Source of the DNA: Maricaulis alexandrii
GTDB taxonomy: Bacteria > Pseudomonadota > Alphaproteobacteria > Caulobacterales > Maricaulaceae
Length of the DNA stretch: 64,000 bases
Reading direction: 5' to 3'
Assembly: GCF_005871165.1 (NCBI RefSeq)
Contig: NZ_SWKP01000006.1
Coordinates: 324,001 to 388,000 of the forward strand
In this document: piece by piece, positions 10,599 through 21,047 of the stretch
Position numbering within the stretch: position 1 is the stretch's first letter
Layout of the letters: every line of letters starts with the position of its first letter
Program-made: the position numbers and the translations under genes
Notes under the pieces: model-generated
Seen by the model: only the letters and a program-made list of their open reading frames with translations
Told to the model about the DNA's origin: nothing
Databases searched by the model: none

Positions 10599-11522
10599 CT
10601 ACTCCTCTGCCGGCTCGCCAATGCGCCGCACTTCCCAGCGCAGATCGATGCCGTGTTGCTCGCGGACCCTGGCCCGCACTGTCTCGCCTACCTGTTCCAG
10701 ATCAGCGGCACTCGCGGAACCGTCATTGATCAGGAAATTGCAGTGTTGTTCGGAAAAATGCGCGCCACCGACCGTGAAACCGCGGCCGCCGACACTGTCG
10801 ATCAGCACCCAGGACTTGCGCTGGTCGGGCGTGCCGGGCGGATCGGGATTGGCGAAGGTGGAACCGGACGTCTTCTCGCGGATCGGCTGCGTGGTCTCGC
10901 GCCGGGCCGTGATGGCCTCCATGCGCTCGGTGATGGCAGCCGGTTCGTCCGGCGTGCCCTGGAAGACGGCTTCGGTGAAGATCCAGTCTTCGGGCGCGGA
11001 ACAATGGCGATAGGAAAAGGCCAGCTCCTCCGGCGACACGACGATACGGCGGCCGGACCGGTCCAGCGCGACGGCCTCGACAAGAATATCAGCGGTTTCC
11101 TGGTCATAGCAGCCCGCATTCATGCGCAGCGCACCGCCGATGGTGCCAGGCACGCCGACCAGGTATTCCATCCCGGCCAGGCCCGCCTTGGCGGCCGCCT
11201 TCGCGACCATCTTGTCCAGCGCCCCGGCCCCGGCTCGCAGCCGGTTGCCGTCGAGCGCCTCGGTCTTCGCAAAGCCCGGCCCCAGCCGGATCACGACCCC
11301 ACGCACCCCGCCATCGCGGACCAGCGTGTTGGAGCCGGCGCCGAGCACATGTACCGGAACTTCATCCGGTGTCTCGGCCAGGAAGCGAGCCAGGTCGGCT
11401 TCATCAGCGGGGATAAAGAGCACGTCCGCCGGTCCACCCACGCGCAGCCAGGTGATGTCCTTGAGCGGAGCGGCCTCAATGTATTTGCCTCGCACAGATG
11501 GGAGTTGGGTGATGAAGCTCAT
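10599..11522 (-). CDS. murB: UDP-N-acetylenolpyruvoylglucosamine reductase MurB
   Basis: FAD enzyme that reduces UDP-GlcNAc-enolpyruvate to UDP-MurNAc. 307 aa with the FAD-binding segments TWLRVGGPADVL and VLGAGSNTLVRDGG, then YLVGVPGTIGGALRMNAG. The catalytic-serine motif GSTFANP follows, and AHFSEQHCNFLIND near the end is characteristic. Its start overlaps the stop of the membrane-protein gene by 4 bases. Confidence 0.97.
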   Translation of the reverse strand: MSFITQLPSVRGKYIEAAPLKDITWLRVGGPADVLFIPADEADLARFLAETPDEVPVHVLGAGSNTLVRDGGVRGVVIRLGPGFAKTEALDGNRLRAGAGALDKMVAKAAAKAGLAGMEYLVGVPGTIGGALRMNAGCYDQETADILVEAVALDRSGRRIVVSPEELAFSYRHCSAPEDWIFTEAVFQGTPDEPAAITERMEAITARRETTQPIREKTSGSTFANPDPPGTPDQRKSWVLIDSVGGRGFTVGGAHFSEQHCNFLINDGSASAADLEQVGETVRARVREQHGIDLRWEVRRIGEPAEE

Positions 11523-12016
11523 GGATTGGACATTCCCTCAGCTTGATCCACCGCGCTGTGTCGCCCCGGGTTGCGCAACCAGAAGACCAGTGCCCATGCC
11601 AGACCCGCCGGCACAAAATTCAACGACACCATCAATACACTGCCTGGTGTGAGTTCAAGCGGATGCCCGGGCCGGACAGTCACGATCACGATCGTGATGA
11701 TGGCGCTCACCACGGCAAAGCCGACGGCGCCTACACTCAACGCGCCGCTGAGGCGCCGAACCGCCCGGGCAACCGGAGCGAAGCGGTTGGGGAAACCCCA
11801 CGCCAAGACGCCAATAGTCAGAAGCATTGGCAAACCCAGCGCGAAAACCAACAGCCCGTTCAGCATGCCTTCCAGAGAAAACGGGCGCGCAGCACTCAGG
11901 GTTTGGTAAGGGGCCGGGGCGCCCAGCAACGCGTCAATACAGGCATTCAGAGCGTTGGCGGCACAGGCCGCCAAGAACCAGGTCGTCAGGCCGTGGACCA
12001 CGCGCGAGCCTGTCAC
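11519..12016 (-). CDS. Uncharacterised integral membrane protein between murC and murB
   Basis: 165-aa hydrophobic protein with about four membrane segments (near residues 8-25, 50-72, 92-116 and 128-148) and no recognised domain. It overlaps the murC stop and the murB start by 4 bases each, so it is locked into the translational chain of the dcw operon. Murein clusters usually have murC directly followed by murB, so this gene is an insertion relative to that order. Composition is like its neighbours. Function unknown. Confidence 0.78.
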   Translation of the reverse strand: MTGSRVVHGLTTWFLAACAANALNACIDALLGAPAPYQTLSAARPFSLEGMLNGLLVFALGLPMLLTIGVLAWGFPNRFAPVARAVRRLSGALSVGAVGFAVVSAIITIVIVTVRPGHPLELTPGSVLMVSLNFVPAGLAWALVFWLRNPGRHSAVDQAEGMSNP

Positions 12017-13419
12017 CCCAACGCCTCCAGCTCACCCGGCAGGGCATAGGCCCATTGGGTGATGTCACCGGCACCGAGACAGACCACGACATCGCCGGCT
12101 TCGGCGCGCTTGGCGACTTCCGGCGCGACGGAAGCACGGGAAATGGCGACAGCATCACGGTGACCGTGGGAAATGAGACTGTCGACGAGATGATCCCGGT
12201 CGGCGCCTTCAATCGGGTCCTCACCGGCCGTATAGACCGGCGCGACCAGCACACTGTCGGCATCGTTGAAACAGGTCGAGAAATCCTCGAACAGATCGTG
12301 CAGGCGCGAATATCGGTGCGGCTGCATGACGGCAATCACCTTGCCGGTCGAGGCCTGGCGCGCGGCCTTCAGCACGGCCGCGATCTCGACCGGGTGGTGG
12401 CCGTAATCATCAATGATGGTTGCGCCCTTCCAGGAGCCGGTCTGAGTGAAACGGCGCTTCACCCCACCGAACCCGGACAGCGCCGCCTTCGCGGCGTCCT
12501 CGGTCAGACCCAGTTCGCGGGCCGTGGCCAGCGCGGCGACAGCGTTAAGAACATTGTGCTCGCCCATCATCGGCAGGACGATATCGCTCCAAGTAACGAC
12601 CTCCTGACCGCGCAGGCGGAAAGTGATGTCAAAGGTCGATGCGGCGGGCTCCATGCGCACATTGGACAGGCGCACATCGGCTTGCGGATTGGCACCATAG
12701 GTGATGACCCGGCGATCCTCGATCCGACTGGCCAGGGCCTGCACTTCCGGGTGGTCCGTGCACAGGACCGCAAAGCCGTAGAAGGGCAGGTTCTCGACGA
12801 ATTGCACGAAGGCTTTCCGCAGTGTGTCGAAATCGCCGTAATGCTCCATGTGCTCCGGGTCGATATTGGTGACGATCGCCACGGTGGAGCGCAGTTTCAG
12901 GAAAGAGCCGTCGCTCTCATCCGCTTCCACGGCCATCCAGTCACCCAGACCGACTTTCGCGTTCGAGCCATAGGCGGAAATGATGCCGCCATTGATCACG
13001 GTCGGGTCGACACCGGCGGCATCCATCAGCACGGCCACCAGCGAGGTCGTGGTGGTCTTGCCGTGTGTGCCGCCCACGGCGACCGCGAATTTCAGGCGCA
13101 TCAGCTCGGCCAACATTTCCGCCCGGCGCACGACCGGGATCTTGGCGGCGCGGGCTGCCACGAGTTCCGGATTGTCCGGCTTGATGGCGGAGGAGACGAC
13201 GATGGCCCCGGCACCCGTCACATTCTCACCGGCATGGCCGATATGGATGGTCGCGCCGAGACCTTCCAGGCGTTCCACATTCGGATTGGCACGGATGTCC
13301 GAACCCTGGACCTGGTAGCCCAGATTGAGCATGACTTCGGCAATACCGCTCATGCCGATCCCGCCAATACCGACGAAATGGACAGGGCCGACCGGGAATG
13401 GCAGGGCGGAAAACTTCAT
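12013..13419 (-). CDS. murC: UDP-N-acetylmuramate--L-alanine ligase MurC
   Basis: First amino-acid ligase of the cytoplasmic murein pathway, adding L-Ala to UDP-MurNAc. 468 aa: Rossmann-like N-terminal domain ([18 protein letters not shown]), ATP P-loop [10 protein letters not shown] at 116-125, central motif [11 protein letters not shown], and [10 protein letters not shown] preceding the C-terminal domain with MQPHRYSR. It starts 4 bases inside the end of murG. Confidence 0.97.
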   Translation of the reverse strand: MKFSALPFPVGPVHFVGIGGIGMSGIAEVMLNLGYQVQGSDIRANPNVERLEGLGATIHIGHAGENVTGAGAIVVSSAIKPDNPELVAARAAKIPVVRRAEMLAELMRLKFAVAVGGTHGKTTTTSLVAVLMDAAGVDPTVINGGIISAYGSNAKVGLGDWMAVEADESDGSFLKLRSTVAIVTNIDPEHMEHYGDFDTLRKAFVQFVENLPFYGFAVLCTDHPEVQALASRIEDRRVITYGANPQADVRLSNVRMEPAASTFDITFRLRGQEVVTWSDIVLPMMGEHNVLNAVAALATARELGLTEDAAKAALSGFGGVKRRFTQTGSWKGATIIDDYGHHPVEIAAVLKAARQASTGKVIAVMQPHRYSRLHDLFEDFSTCFNDADSVLVAPVYTAGEDPIEGADRDHLVDSLISHGHRDAVAISRASVAPEVAKRAEAGDVVVCLGAGDITQWAYALPGELEALG

Positions 13420-14522
13420 AACAGGGCTCCGGTGACCAGGCCGTCGACGGATTTGGCCAGCGTTTCCGCGGCATCCGGACGTCCCAGCGAGCGCGCCGCG
13501 GCGGCGCGTTCAGCCAGGTCCTGGGGATTGGACAAACGGGTTTCGAGAAGGTCGGCAATATTGTCGGGCGTGAACTCGGACTCCGGAACACGATCCGCGG
13601 CGAGCGCATTCACCAGCCCGTCCACATTGGCGGTCTGGTGATCATCAGCGGCAATGCCCAGCGGGCAGAAAATGGCGGGTCGACCGACACCGGCCACTTC
13701 GGACACGGTGGACGCCCCGGCCCGGCCGATCACCAGGTGCGAGGCCGCATAGAGCGACCCTACATCCTCGAAGAAGGGCTCACACGTCGCTTGGACGTCG
13801 GCCAGCCGGTAAATATCACGCGCCATTGACAGGGATTCCTCCCGGGTCTGTTGGACGACATCAAGGCGGGATCGCAGCGATTTCGGGAGTTTTGCCACCG
13901 CTTGCGGCACGGTTTCGGACAAAATTCGAGCCCCGAGCGACCCGCCCAGAACCAAAAGATTGATCCGTCCGTCCGCGCCCAGTGCGGGATAGCCCGCCTT
14001 GCGGGCCTTCAGGATCGGAGCCCGCAGCGGATTGCCGGTCAGGATGTGATGCTTGCGGGCCTTGGCCGGCAAACGATCCAGGCGTTCAAAGCCCGACGCG
14101 ATGAAACCGGCCTTGGCCGAAAACACCCGATTCACGCGTCCCAGGACAGCGTTCTGCTCATGGATGGCGAAGGGAATCCCCTGCGCCTGGGCCACAGCCA
14201 GAGCCGGAAAGGCGGGGTAGCCGCCGAAGCCGGCGATGACATCCGGCTTCCAGCCCTTCACGATCGAACGGGCCTGGGCGAAGCCCTGGGTCAGTTCCAA
14301 AGCCGCCTTGGCGAGCTTGATCGGGTTCTTGGTGGACGGGCTGGCGGCATGGATCTCGTCGATAGCCACGGCCGGGAAACCCTCCGTGTGCTTGAGCCCC
14401 CTAGCATCGGTCACCAGACGCACCTGCCAGCCGCGCGCGATCAGGGCCTCGGCCGCGGCGCGCGCAGGAAACATGTGTCCGCCCGTCCCGCCGGCGGCAA
14501 TCAGACAACGACGCGGCGTCAT
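13416..14522 (-). CDS. murG: Lipid II synthase (GlcNAc transferase) MurG
   Basis: Peripheral membrane GT-B glycosyltransferase that adds GlcNAc to lipid I to form lipid II. 368 aa. The N-terminal loop [12 protein letters not shown] (about residues 9-20) binds donor and acceptor; [13 protein letters not shown] and [14 protein letters not shown] are typical. The C-terminal donor domain has [11 protein letters not shown] and [12 protein letters not shown]. Four-base overlaps on both sides (ftsW, murC). Confidence 0.97.
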   Translation of the reverse strand: MTPRRCLIAAGGTGGHMFPARAAAEALIARGWQVRLVTDARGLKHTEGFPAVAIDEIHAASPSTKNPIKLAKAALELTQGFAQARSIVKGWKPDVIAGFGGYPAFPALAVAQAQGIPFAIHEQNAVLGRVNRVFSAKAGFIASGFERLDRLPAKARKHHILTGNPLRAPILKARKAGYPALGADGRINLLVLGGSLGARILSETVPQAVAKLPKSLRSRLDVVQQTREESLSMARDIYRLADVQATCEPFFEDVGSLYAASHLVIGRAGASTVSEVAGVGRPAIFCPLGIAADDHQTANVDGLVNALAADRVPESEFTPDNIADLLETRLSNPQDLAERAAAARSLGRPDAAETLAKSVDGLVTGALL

Positions 14523-15646
14523 GAAGTATGCCGCAGGGCGTAGGCGCCGGGGCGGCGGCGCGTGAAAGCCAGCAAGAGGCCGGCGCCGAAGGCGAGCGCA
14601 AGCATGGAGGACCCTCCGTAGGACACGAAGGGCAAAGTCATGCCCTTGGGCGGGATGAGGTTCAAGTTCACACCGATGTTGACGAGTGCCTGAAGCGCAA
14701 ATTGCAGCGCCAGACCGGTGACGGCGAGTTGGGCGAAACTGTCCTGCAGACGCATCGCCTGGGTCCAGGCCCGGGCCACAAGCAGGGCAAACAGGCCGAT
14801 GATCGCCAGCGAGGCCATCAGCCCGAATTCCTCGGCCGCCACCGCAAAGATGAAGTCGGTATGAGCGTCGGGCAAGAAGTTCTTCACCTCCCCCTCACCC
14901 GGCCCCGCCCCGGCAATCCCGCCGTGGGAGATGGCCTCCATGGCGCGGTCGATCTGGTAGGTGTCGCCACTCTCCGGGTCGATGAATCGCTGCACGCGGG
15001 ACGCGACGTGCGGAAAGGTGAAATAGGCCAGGGTCGAACCGGCCGCCGCGAGGCTGGACAGCACGGCCACCCAGATCCAGGACAGTCCGGAGGCAAAGAA
15101 GACACCGCCGAAACACAGGGTCAGCAGGACAGACTGGCCGAAATCCGGCTGGATCATCAGCAGGCCAATCGACAGGATGTAGAGGCCAAAGGCGATCACC
15201 CGGCCGGGGATCGGCGCACCGCGCTGCTCTTCCGCGAACAGCCAGGCCGCTGTCACGATCAAGGCCGGTTTGAGGAATTCGGACGGTTGCAGTCCGAAGG
15301 AGCCGATCCGGATCCAGCGCGTCGCGCCTTTCACCTCATAGCCGATCAGGGGCAGGACCATCATCAGGGCCAGTGCGCCCAGCAGGGCCAGCACGGCCAA
15401 GCGTCGGGCCCCTTTCGGATTGAGGGCGGAGATGCCCAGCATGCCGATCACGCCCAACAGGGCAAACGCGCTCTGGCGGTAGAGGAAGTAGAAGGGGTCT
15501 TCAATGCCCAGCCGGTCGGTCATCGCCGGGCTGGCAGCCATCGCCAGCACCAGGCCGATCACGATCAGGGCGAGAATGATGACCAGGAGCGTGCGGTCCA
15601 CACCCCGCCACCAAGTGGCCAGTCCCCGGGACAGATCCTGGATCAC
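14519..15646 (-). CDS. ftsW: Septal SEDS glycosyltransferase FtsW
   Basis: Polytopic SEDS protein that polymerises lipid II at the septum with FtsI. 375 aa, about ten membrane helices. Conserved features include KGATRWIRIGSFGLQPSEFLK, QPDFGQSVLLTL, and PFVSYGGSSMLALAFGAGLL near the C-terminus. Its start overlaps the murD stop by 4 bases. The position between murD and murG is the classical FtsW place, which separates it from RodA. Confidence 0.96.
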   Translation of the reverse strand: MIQDLSRGLATWWRGVDRTLLVIILALIVIGLVLAMAASPAMTDRLGIEDPFYFLYRQSAFALLGVIGMLGISALNPKGARRLAVLALLGALALMMVLPLIGYEVKGATRWIRIGSFGLQPSEFLKPALIVTAAWLFAEEQRGAPIPGRVIAFGLYILSIGLLMIQPDFGQSVLLTLCFGGVFFASGLSWIWVAVLSSLAAAGSTLAYFTFPHVASRVQRFIDPESGDTYQIDRAMEAISHGGIAGAGPGEGEVKNFLPDAHTDFIFAVAAEEFGLMASLAIIGLFALLVARAWTQAMRLQDSFAQLAVTGLALQFALQALVNIGVNLNLIPPKGMTLPFVSYGGSSMLALAFGAGLLLAFTRRRPGAYALRHTS

Positions 15647-17067
15647 AGGGCTGCCTCCGGCGCCACCGGTTCGGTGGGAAGCGCCTGGACCAGATCGCGG
15701 AACGCATCGCCGCGCGCCTCGTAGGAACTGTATTGGTCAAAGGAGGCACAGGCAGGCGACAGGAGAACCACTTCGCCCTCTCGCCCCTCGGCCCAGGCGT
15801 CCCGGGCCGCTGCCTTCAGGGCCGTTTCCAGATCCCCGCACCGCTCATAGGGCAGGACACCGTCCAGTTCAGCGGCAAACCGGTCCTCGGCCTCACCGAT
15901 GAGATAGGCCTTGGCGATACGGTCCTTGGCCCCCAGGGCCGGCTGCAGGCCGCCCGCCTTGGGCACACCGCCGATGATCCAGCGAATGCTGTCATAGCAG
16001 GTCAGCGCCTGCACGGCCGCTTCGGCATTGGTCGCCTTGCTGTCATTGATGAAGCGCACGCCCCGGATCGTGCCGACCAATTCCTGGCGGTGCGGCAGGC
16101 CGGGGAAGGTGTAGATTGCTTCGGCTGCAGCCTTGGCCGCAACACCCAGCAACCTTACCGCGGCCAAGGCCGCCGCAACATTCTGGGCATTGTGACGTCC
16201 GGGCAGTGCGCTGGCCCGCGCCAGGTCGACGGCGGGATGGGAGGCGGAGTCGAGGGCATCATAAACCCGGTCGCCCAGGGCATAGACCCCGCGGGCGAAC
16301 ACACGCCCGGCCGAGATCGGCACAACCCGGTCCTCGCGCCGCGTTTTGCGCAGACGGGAATAGAAGGCATTGGTCTCGTCATCATCAATGCCGATGACCG
16401 CATCACTGTTCGGCCCCTGCATTTCGAACAGGCGCTGCTTGGCGTGGAAATAGCCGGTGAAATCGCCATGCCGGTCGATATGGTCCGGCGAGATGTTGAG
16501 CAGGACCGCCACATCGCAATCAAGCGTCTGCGTCAAATCGATCTGATAGGAGGAGAGCTCAATCACATAGATCGTGCCCGGTCGCGGTGTATCCTGGGCC
16601 AGGATGGCCTCACCTATATTGCCGCCGACCACGACCTTGCGTCCGGTCTCGCGCAGGATATGGCCGATCAGCGCGGTCGTCGTGGATTTGCCATTGGTCC
16701 CGGTAATGCCGATGACCTTGGGCCGCCGCTTTTCCGGCATTTGATTGATCGCGGCCGCAAAGAGTTCGATATCCCCGATCACCGGCGCCCCGACCGCCTG
16801 GGCCAGCTCGACCACGCGATGCGGCTTGGGATGGGTGAGCGGAATGCCCGGCGACAGGATCAGGGCGGCGATATCGCCCCAGTCACGACGGTTGAGATCA
16901 TCCAGGGTCAGGCCTTCGGCCGCGGCGCGCACGCGAGCGGCCTCGGTATCGTCCCAGCACGACACCTTGGCGCCTCCGGCCTCCAGGGCCTTCGCCGTGG
17001 CTATGCCTGTGCGCCCCAATCCGAACACAGCCACACGGCGGCCTTCATATTGATGGATCGGGATCAT
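15643..17067 (-). CDS. murD: UDP-MurNAc-L-alanine--D-glutamate ligase MurD
   Basis: Adds D-Glu to UDP-MurNAc-L-Ala. 474 aa: N-terminal uracil-binding domain (VAVFGLGRTGIATAKALEAGG), P-loop GITGTNGKSTTTAL, VIELSSYQIDLTQTL, NISPDHIDRHGD, and a C-terminal domain with VRFINDSKATNAEAAVQAL and LLSPACASFDQYSSYEARGD, a MurD hallmark. It follows mraY after 9 bases. Confidence 0.97.
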   Translation of the reverse strand: MIPIHQYEGRRVAVFGLGRTGIATAKALEAGGAKVSCWDDTEAARVRAAAEGLTLDDLNRRDWGDIAALILSPGIPLTHPKPHRVVELAQAVGAPVIGDIELFAAAINQMPEKRRPKVIGITGTNGKSTTTALIGHILRETGRKVVVGGNIGEAILAQDTPRPGTIYVIELSSYQIDLTQTLDCDVAVLLNISPDHIDRHGDFTGYFHAKQRLFEMQGPNSDAVIGIDDDETNAFYSRLRKTRREDRVVPISAGRVFARGVYALGDRVYDALDSASHPAVDLARASALPGRHNAQNVAAALAAVRLLGVAAKAAAEAIYTFPGLPHRQELVGTIRGVRFINDSKATNAEAAVQALTCYDSIRWIIGGVPKAGGLQPALGAKDRIAKAYLIGEAEDRFAAELDGVLPYERCGDLETALKAAARDAWAEGREGEVVLLSPACASFDQYSSYEARGDAFRDLVQALPTEPVAPEAAL

Positions 17068-17076
17068 ATGAGGCGT

Positions 17077-18180
17077 TTATCTCAGCTTCAGCGTGGCAAG
17101 TCCAATCAGGGCGAGGATGACGGCAATGATCCAGAAGCGGATCACGATCGTCGGCTCGGCCCAGCCCTGCTTTTCGAAATGGTGGTGGATCGGCGCCATC
17201 TTGAAGACGCGCTTTCCGGTGAGTTTGAAACTGGCGACCTGGACCATGACGGACACCATTTCCAGCACGAAGAGACCGCCGACAATGGCCAGCACGATCT
17301 CGTGCTTCACGGCCACGGCGATGGTGCCCAGCGCGCCGCCGAGGGACAGGGAACCGGTATCGCCCATGAAGATCATGGCCGGCGGTGCATTCCACCAGAG
17401 AAAGCCCAGCCCGGCGCCCAGCAAGGCGCCACAGAAGACCAGGAGTTCACCCGTCCCCGCCGTGTAATGGACCTGGAGATACTCGGCGAAGTCGACCCGG
17501 CCCACGACATAGGCGATGGCGCCGAAGGTCGCTGCGGCGATCATCACCGGCACGATGGCCAGGCCGTCCAGACCGTCCGTCATGTTCACCGCATTGCCGG
17601 CGCCGACCACGACGATACAGCCGAAGACGAAGAAGAGCGGTCCCAGATTGAGGACGAAGTCCTTGAAGAAGGGGAAGGCGATGGAGGTTTCCATGCCCGG
17701 CTCGCTGCCCAGGCTGCGCGCCGTGTAGGAGGCCCAGAAGACGGCAATCAGGGCGATGATGAATTCACCGGCCAGTTTGAACTTGCCACCGAAACCCGCC
17801 GTCGATTGCTTGGTGACCTTCATGTAGTCGTCGACGAAACCGATCAGGCCGAACCCTGCCGTCACGAAGATCACGATCCAGACATAGGCATTGGACAGGT
17901 CCGCCCAGAGCAGCGTGCCGACCATCACCCCGATCAGGATCAGGAAACCGCCCATGGTCGGCGTCCCGGCCTTCTCGACCACGTGGCGCTCAATGCCTTC
18001 CGTGCGGATCGGCTGTCCCTTGCCCTGCTTCTTGCGCAGCCAGGCGATCATCGGCTTGCCGAAGGCGAAGGCGATGACCATGGCCGTGAACAGGGCCATG
18101 CCGGTGCGGAAAGTGATGTAGCGGAAGAGATTGGCCAGCTGCAGGTCTTCAGCAAGCGGGGCGAGGAGAAGATAAAGCAT
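17077..18180 (-). CDS. mraY: Phospho-MurNAc-pentapeptide transferase MraY
   Basis: Integral membrane enzyme that transfers phospho-MurNAc-pentapeptide to undecaprenyl phosphate, making lipid I. 367 aa, about ten membrane helices. Motifs: [11 protein letters not shown], the Mg2+-binding aspartates in [36 protein letters not shown], and [16 protein letters not shown] near the C-terminus. It starts 7 bases after murF stops. Confidence 0.98.
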   Translation of the reverse strand: MLYLLLAPLAEDLQLANLFRYITFRTGMALFTAMVIAFAFGKPMIAWLRKKQGKGQPIRTEGIERHVVEKAGTPTMGGFLILIGVMVGTLLWADLSNAYVWIVIFVTAGFGLIGFVDDYMKVTKQSTAGFGGKFKLAGEFIIALIAVFWASYTARSLGSEPGMETSIAFPFFKDFVLNLGPLFFVFGCIVVVGAGNAVNMTDGLDGLAIVPVMIAAATFGAIAYVVGRVDFAEYLQVHYTAGTGELLVFCGALLGAGLGFLWWNAPPAMIFMGDTGSLSLGGALGTIAVAVKHEIVLAIVGGLFVLEMVSVMVQVASFKLTGKRVFKMAPIHHHFEKQGWAEPTIVIRFWIIAVILALIGLATLKLR

Positions 18181-18187
18181 GTGCCGG

Positions 18188-19600
18188 TCAGGCCTCCGTC
18201 AGTCCGAACGCGGAACCATCAGCCAGACGTGCGGCAATCCTGTGGAGGCCGGAGGCATTGGATCCTTTGAGCAGAACCACATCGCCCGGCCGGACCGCCG
18301 ATATGATCATCTCCAGCGCTTCGCCCGCATCCCGCGCATAGCCTGCGCGCCGGTTGGAGGGCAAGGCGTCGTGCAAGTGGTGCATGCGTTCTCCGCAGGC
18401 AAACACAGCATCGACCGCAGCCGCATCCAGCGGCTCGGCCAGGTCGGCATGGAGCCGGGCCTCGTCAGGGCCCAGCTCGAACATGTCGCCCAGAACCGCA
18501 ATCCGGCGCCCCTGCCCGGCCGGCTGGGCCGCGCCCAAGGCAGAGATGGCGGCGGCCATGGAGACCGGGTTGGCATTGTAGGCATCGTCCAGAAGCGTGA
18601 AGCTGCCGCCGCCCGGCAGCGTGATCTCCAGCGCCCGTCCTCGGCCGGCTTCGGCATCGACACTGGCCAGCGCATCGGCCACGGCGTGCGCGTCGAGTCC
18701 TGATGCGGCCGCAGCGGCGAAAATCGCCGCGACATTCCAGGCCCAGTGGTCGCCGGAGGCGCGGATGTGGAACCGGGTGCGGATGCCCAGCACATTCACC
18801 AGGCCGGTGGAGCCGGTCAGGCCGGTCTCGAAATCCTCGATCCGGATCGCCGCATCCTTGGAACGGCCGAAATCCAGCATGAAGGCCGCGCAGGAGCGTT
18901 TGGCATGGCGCGCCAGGCGCTCGGCATGATCATCATCAGCCGGGTAAATCGCGACGCCGTCATTCTCCAGCCCTTCAAAAATCTCCGACTTGGCATCCGC
19001 GATGGCTTCCATCGTGCCGAGATGTTCCAGATGGGCCGGCGCGATACGCGTGATCAGGGCGACATGCGGACGGACCAGGCTGGAAAGGTCCCGGATCTCG
19101 CCGGCATGGTTCATGCCCATTTCAAACACGGCCCGCTCGGTCGAGCGCGGCATGCGCGCCAAGGTGAGCGGTACACCCCAGTGATTATTGTAGGATTTCA
19201 CGCTCCAGTGGGCGGGACCGGCGGCGCGGAACACGGCGGCCAGAGCCTCTTTCACGGAGGTCTTGCCGACACTGCCTGTCACGGCGACCCGGATGGCATC
19301 GCACCGGTCGCGTGAGGCCGTGCCCAGCGCCCGCAGCGCGTCGAGCACATCAGGCACCTGCAGAGCCGGCTCCAGCCCCAGATCGCCGCGCGAGACCAGG
19401 CAGGCGGCGGCACCCTTCTCCATGGCCATCGCCGCAAAGTCGTGCCCGTCGCGCACATCCTTGAGGGCGACGAATAGATCGCCCTTTTCCAGAGTGCGCG
19501 TATCGATGGAAATCCCGGAACAGGTCCAGCCCGTATCGCCGATCAGCATGCCGCCCGTGGCAGCGAGCGCCTGGCCGGAGGTCCAGAGCGGATCAGACAT
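18188..19600 (-). CDS. murF: UDP-MurNAc-tripeptide--D-Ala-D-Ala ligase MurF
   Basis: Adds the D-Ala-D-Ala dipeptide made by Ddl. The ATG at 19600 is chosen because GGGAGG lies about 7 bases upstream; it overlaps the murE stop by 8 bases and gives 470 aa. The longer open frame to 19705 lies inside murE and is not needed. Motifs: [15 protein letters not shown]-loop, [25 protein letters not shown], and [15 protein letters not shown]. Confidence 0.96.
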   Translation of the reverse strand: MSDPLWTSGQALAATGGMLIGDTGWTCSGISIDTRTLEKGDLFVALKDVRDGHDFAAMAMEKGAAACLVSRGDLGLEPALQVPDVLDALRALGTASRDRCDAIRVAVTGSVGKTSVKEALAAVFRAAGPAHWSVKSYNNHWGVPLTLARMPRSTERAVFEMGMNHAGEIRDLSSLVRPHVALITRIAPAHLEHLGTMEAIADAKSEIFEGLENDGVAIYPADDDHAERLARHAKRSCAAFMLDFGRSKDAAIRIEDFETGLTGSTGLVNVLGIRTRFHIRASGDHWAWNVAAIFAAAAASGLDAHAVADALASVDAEAGRGRALEITLPGGGSFTLLDDAYNANPVSMAAAISALGAAQPAGQGRRIAVLGDMFELGPDEARLHADLAEPLDAAAVDAVFACGERMHHLHDALPSNRRAGYARDAGEALEMIISAVRPGDVVLLKGSNASGLHRIAARLADGSAFGLTEA

Positions 19601-21047
19601 GGGCGGCCTCCCGGTCTTGCAGCGCCTTGCGCGCCTCTTCACGGTCATCAAAGGGCAGAACCCTGTCGCCGATGGTCTGGCCGGTTTCGTGCCCCTTGCC
19701 GGCAATCAGCAGGCAATCGCCCGCTTTCAGCGCGGCCACGCCGCGGCGAATGGCTTCGGCGCGGTCGGGAATTTCAATGGCGCCGGGACAGCCTTTCAGC
19801 ACGGCCGCACGGATCGCCGCCGGGTCTTCCGAGCGCGGATTGTCATCGGTGACGATCACCCGGTCCGCCAGAGAGTGGGCGATGGCCCCCATCTTGGCGC
19901 GCTTGGACGGGTCGCGATCACCGCCACAGCCGAAAATGACGAGGATCTCGCCTTCCGTATGCGGCCGCGCCGAGCGCAGCAGCTTGTCCAGACCGTCCGG
20001 CGTGTGGGCGTAATCGACCAGGACCGGCGCGCCTTCTTCGGTCTCGCCGACCTTGTCGAGACGGCCCGGCACACCCCCTAGGCGTTCCAGCGTCCGGCAG
20101 ACGGTTTCCATGTCCACACCCTCGGCGAGTGCAATGGCGGCCGCGCCGAGCGCGTTGAGGATCTGGAATTCACCGACCAGCGGGATGTCCAGGTGCACGT
20201 CCGTGCCCTGCCAGGTGAAAGCGACATCCTGGCTGGCCGGACGCGGGGTGATCTCGCGGATCACCATGTCTTCACCGCGCCAGCCGACCGTGAGCGTTTC
20301 CAGACCACGGGCGCGGGCCGTGTCGGCCATCTTGCGACCCCACTCGCTGTCGACATTGATCACGGCGCGGCCACCCTCGGGCAGACGCTCGGTGAACAAG
20401 AGCTCTTTGGAGGCAAAATAGTCAGCGAAATCCGGGTGATAGTCCAGATGATCCTGGGTCAGATTGGTGAAGGCACCGACGCTGAGGCGGGCGCCGTCCA
20501 TGCGGTGCTGCTTGAGCCCGTGGCTGGAGGCCTCCATCGCCAGATGGGTGACGCCATCGGCCGCCAGCTGGTCCAGGGCGCGGTGCAGCGCCACGGCATC
20601 CGGCGTCGTGTAGCCCAGGCTTTCCAGGCTGTCGCCACGGGTCACGCCAAGCGTGCCGAGGCAAGCGGCATCAAAGCCGGCGGCGGCCCAGATCTGGCGC
20701 AGGAATTCCACGCTGGAGCTTTTGCCATTGGTGCCGGTGATCGCGACGATATGGTCCGGCTGGCGCGGATAAAAGCGCGCAGCCAGCTCGGCCAGCTCGG
20801 CCGCGGGTGCTTCGGACACCAGGACCGGGACCGGCAGGCCTTCGACCGGGATATCGGTGAGAATGACGGCTGCACCCTGTTCCAGCGCCTGCGGGATGAA
20901 GGCACTGCCATGCTGTTTCACGCCCGGCAGGGCCGCGAACAGGAAACCCGGCTTCACCGCCCGGCTGTCCAGCGTCAGACCGGCAATCTCGATGGCGCCG
21001 TCTTCTGCGTCGAACTCGTCATCGGGCATCAGCTCGGACAGTTTCAC
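19593..21047 (-). CDS. murE: UDP-MurNAc-L-Ala-D-Glu--meso-diaminopimelate ligase MurE
   Basis: Adds the third residue of the stem peptide. 484 aa: P-loop AITGTNGKSS, YTTPDAVALHRAL, EASSHGLKQHRMDG, FTNLTQDHLDYH, and the specificity motif DNPR within VTDDNPRSEDP, which marks ligases that use meso-diaminopimelate rather than lysine. The C-terminus has GKGHETGQTIGD. Its start overlaps the ftsI stop by 4 bases. Confidence 0.97.
   Translation of the reverse strand: MKLSELMPDDEFDAEDGAIEIAGLTLDSRAVKPGFLFAALPGVKQHGSAFIPQALEQGAAVILTDIPVEGLPVPVLVSEAPAAELAELAARFYPRQPDHIVAITGTNGKSSSVEFLRQIWAAAGFDAACLGTLGVTRGDSLESLGYTTPDAVALHRALDQLAADGVTHLAMEASSHGLKQHRMDGARLSVGAFTNLTQDHLDYHPDFADYFASKELLFTERLPEGGRAVINVDSEWGRKMADTARARGLETLTVGWRGEDMVIREITPRPASQDVAFTWQGTDVHLDIPLVGEFQILNALGAAAIALAEGVDMETVCRTLERLGGVPGRLDKVGETEEGAPVLVDYAHTPDGLDKLLRSARPHTEGEILVIFGCGGDRDPSKRAKMGAIAHSLADRVIVTDDNPRSEDPAAIRAAVLKGCPGAIEIPDRAEAIRRGVAALKAGDCLLIAGKGHETGQTIGDRVLPFDDREEARKALQDREAAHV

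Noticed and set aside
15733-18270. 845-codon plus-strand open frame
   Set aside because: Lies opposite murD and mraY, both certain; Gln/His/Asp-rich low-complexity translation typical of antisense frames.
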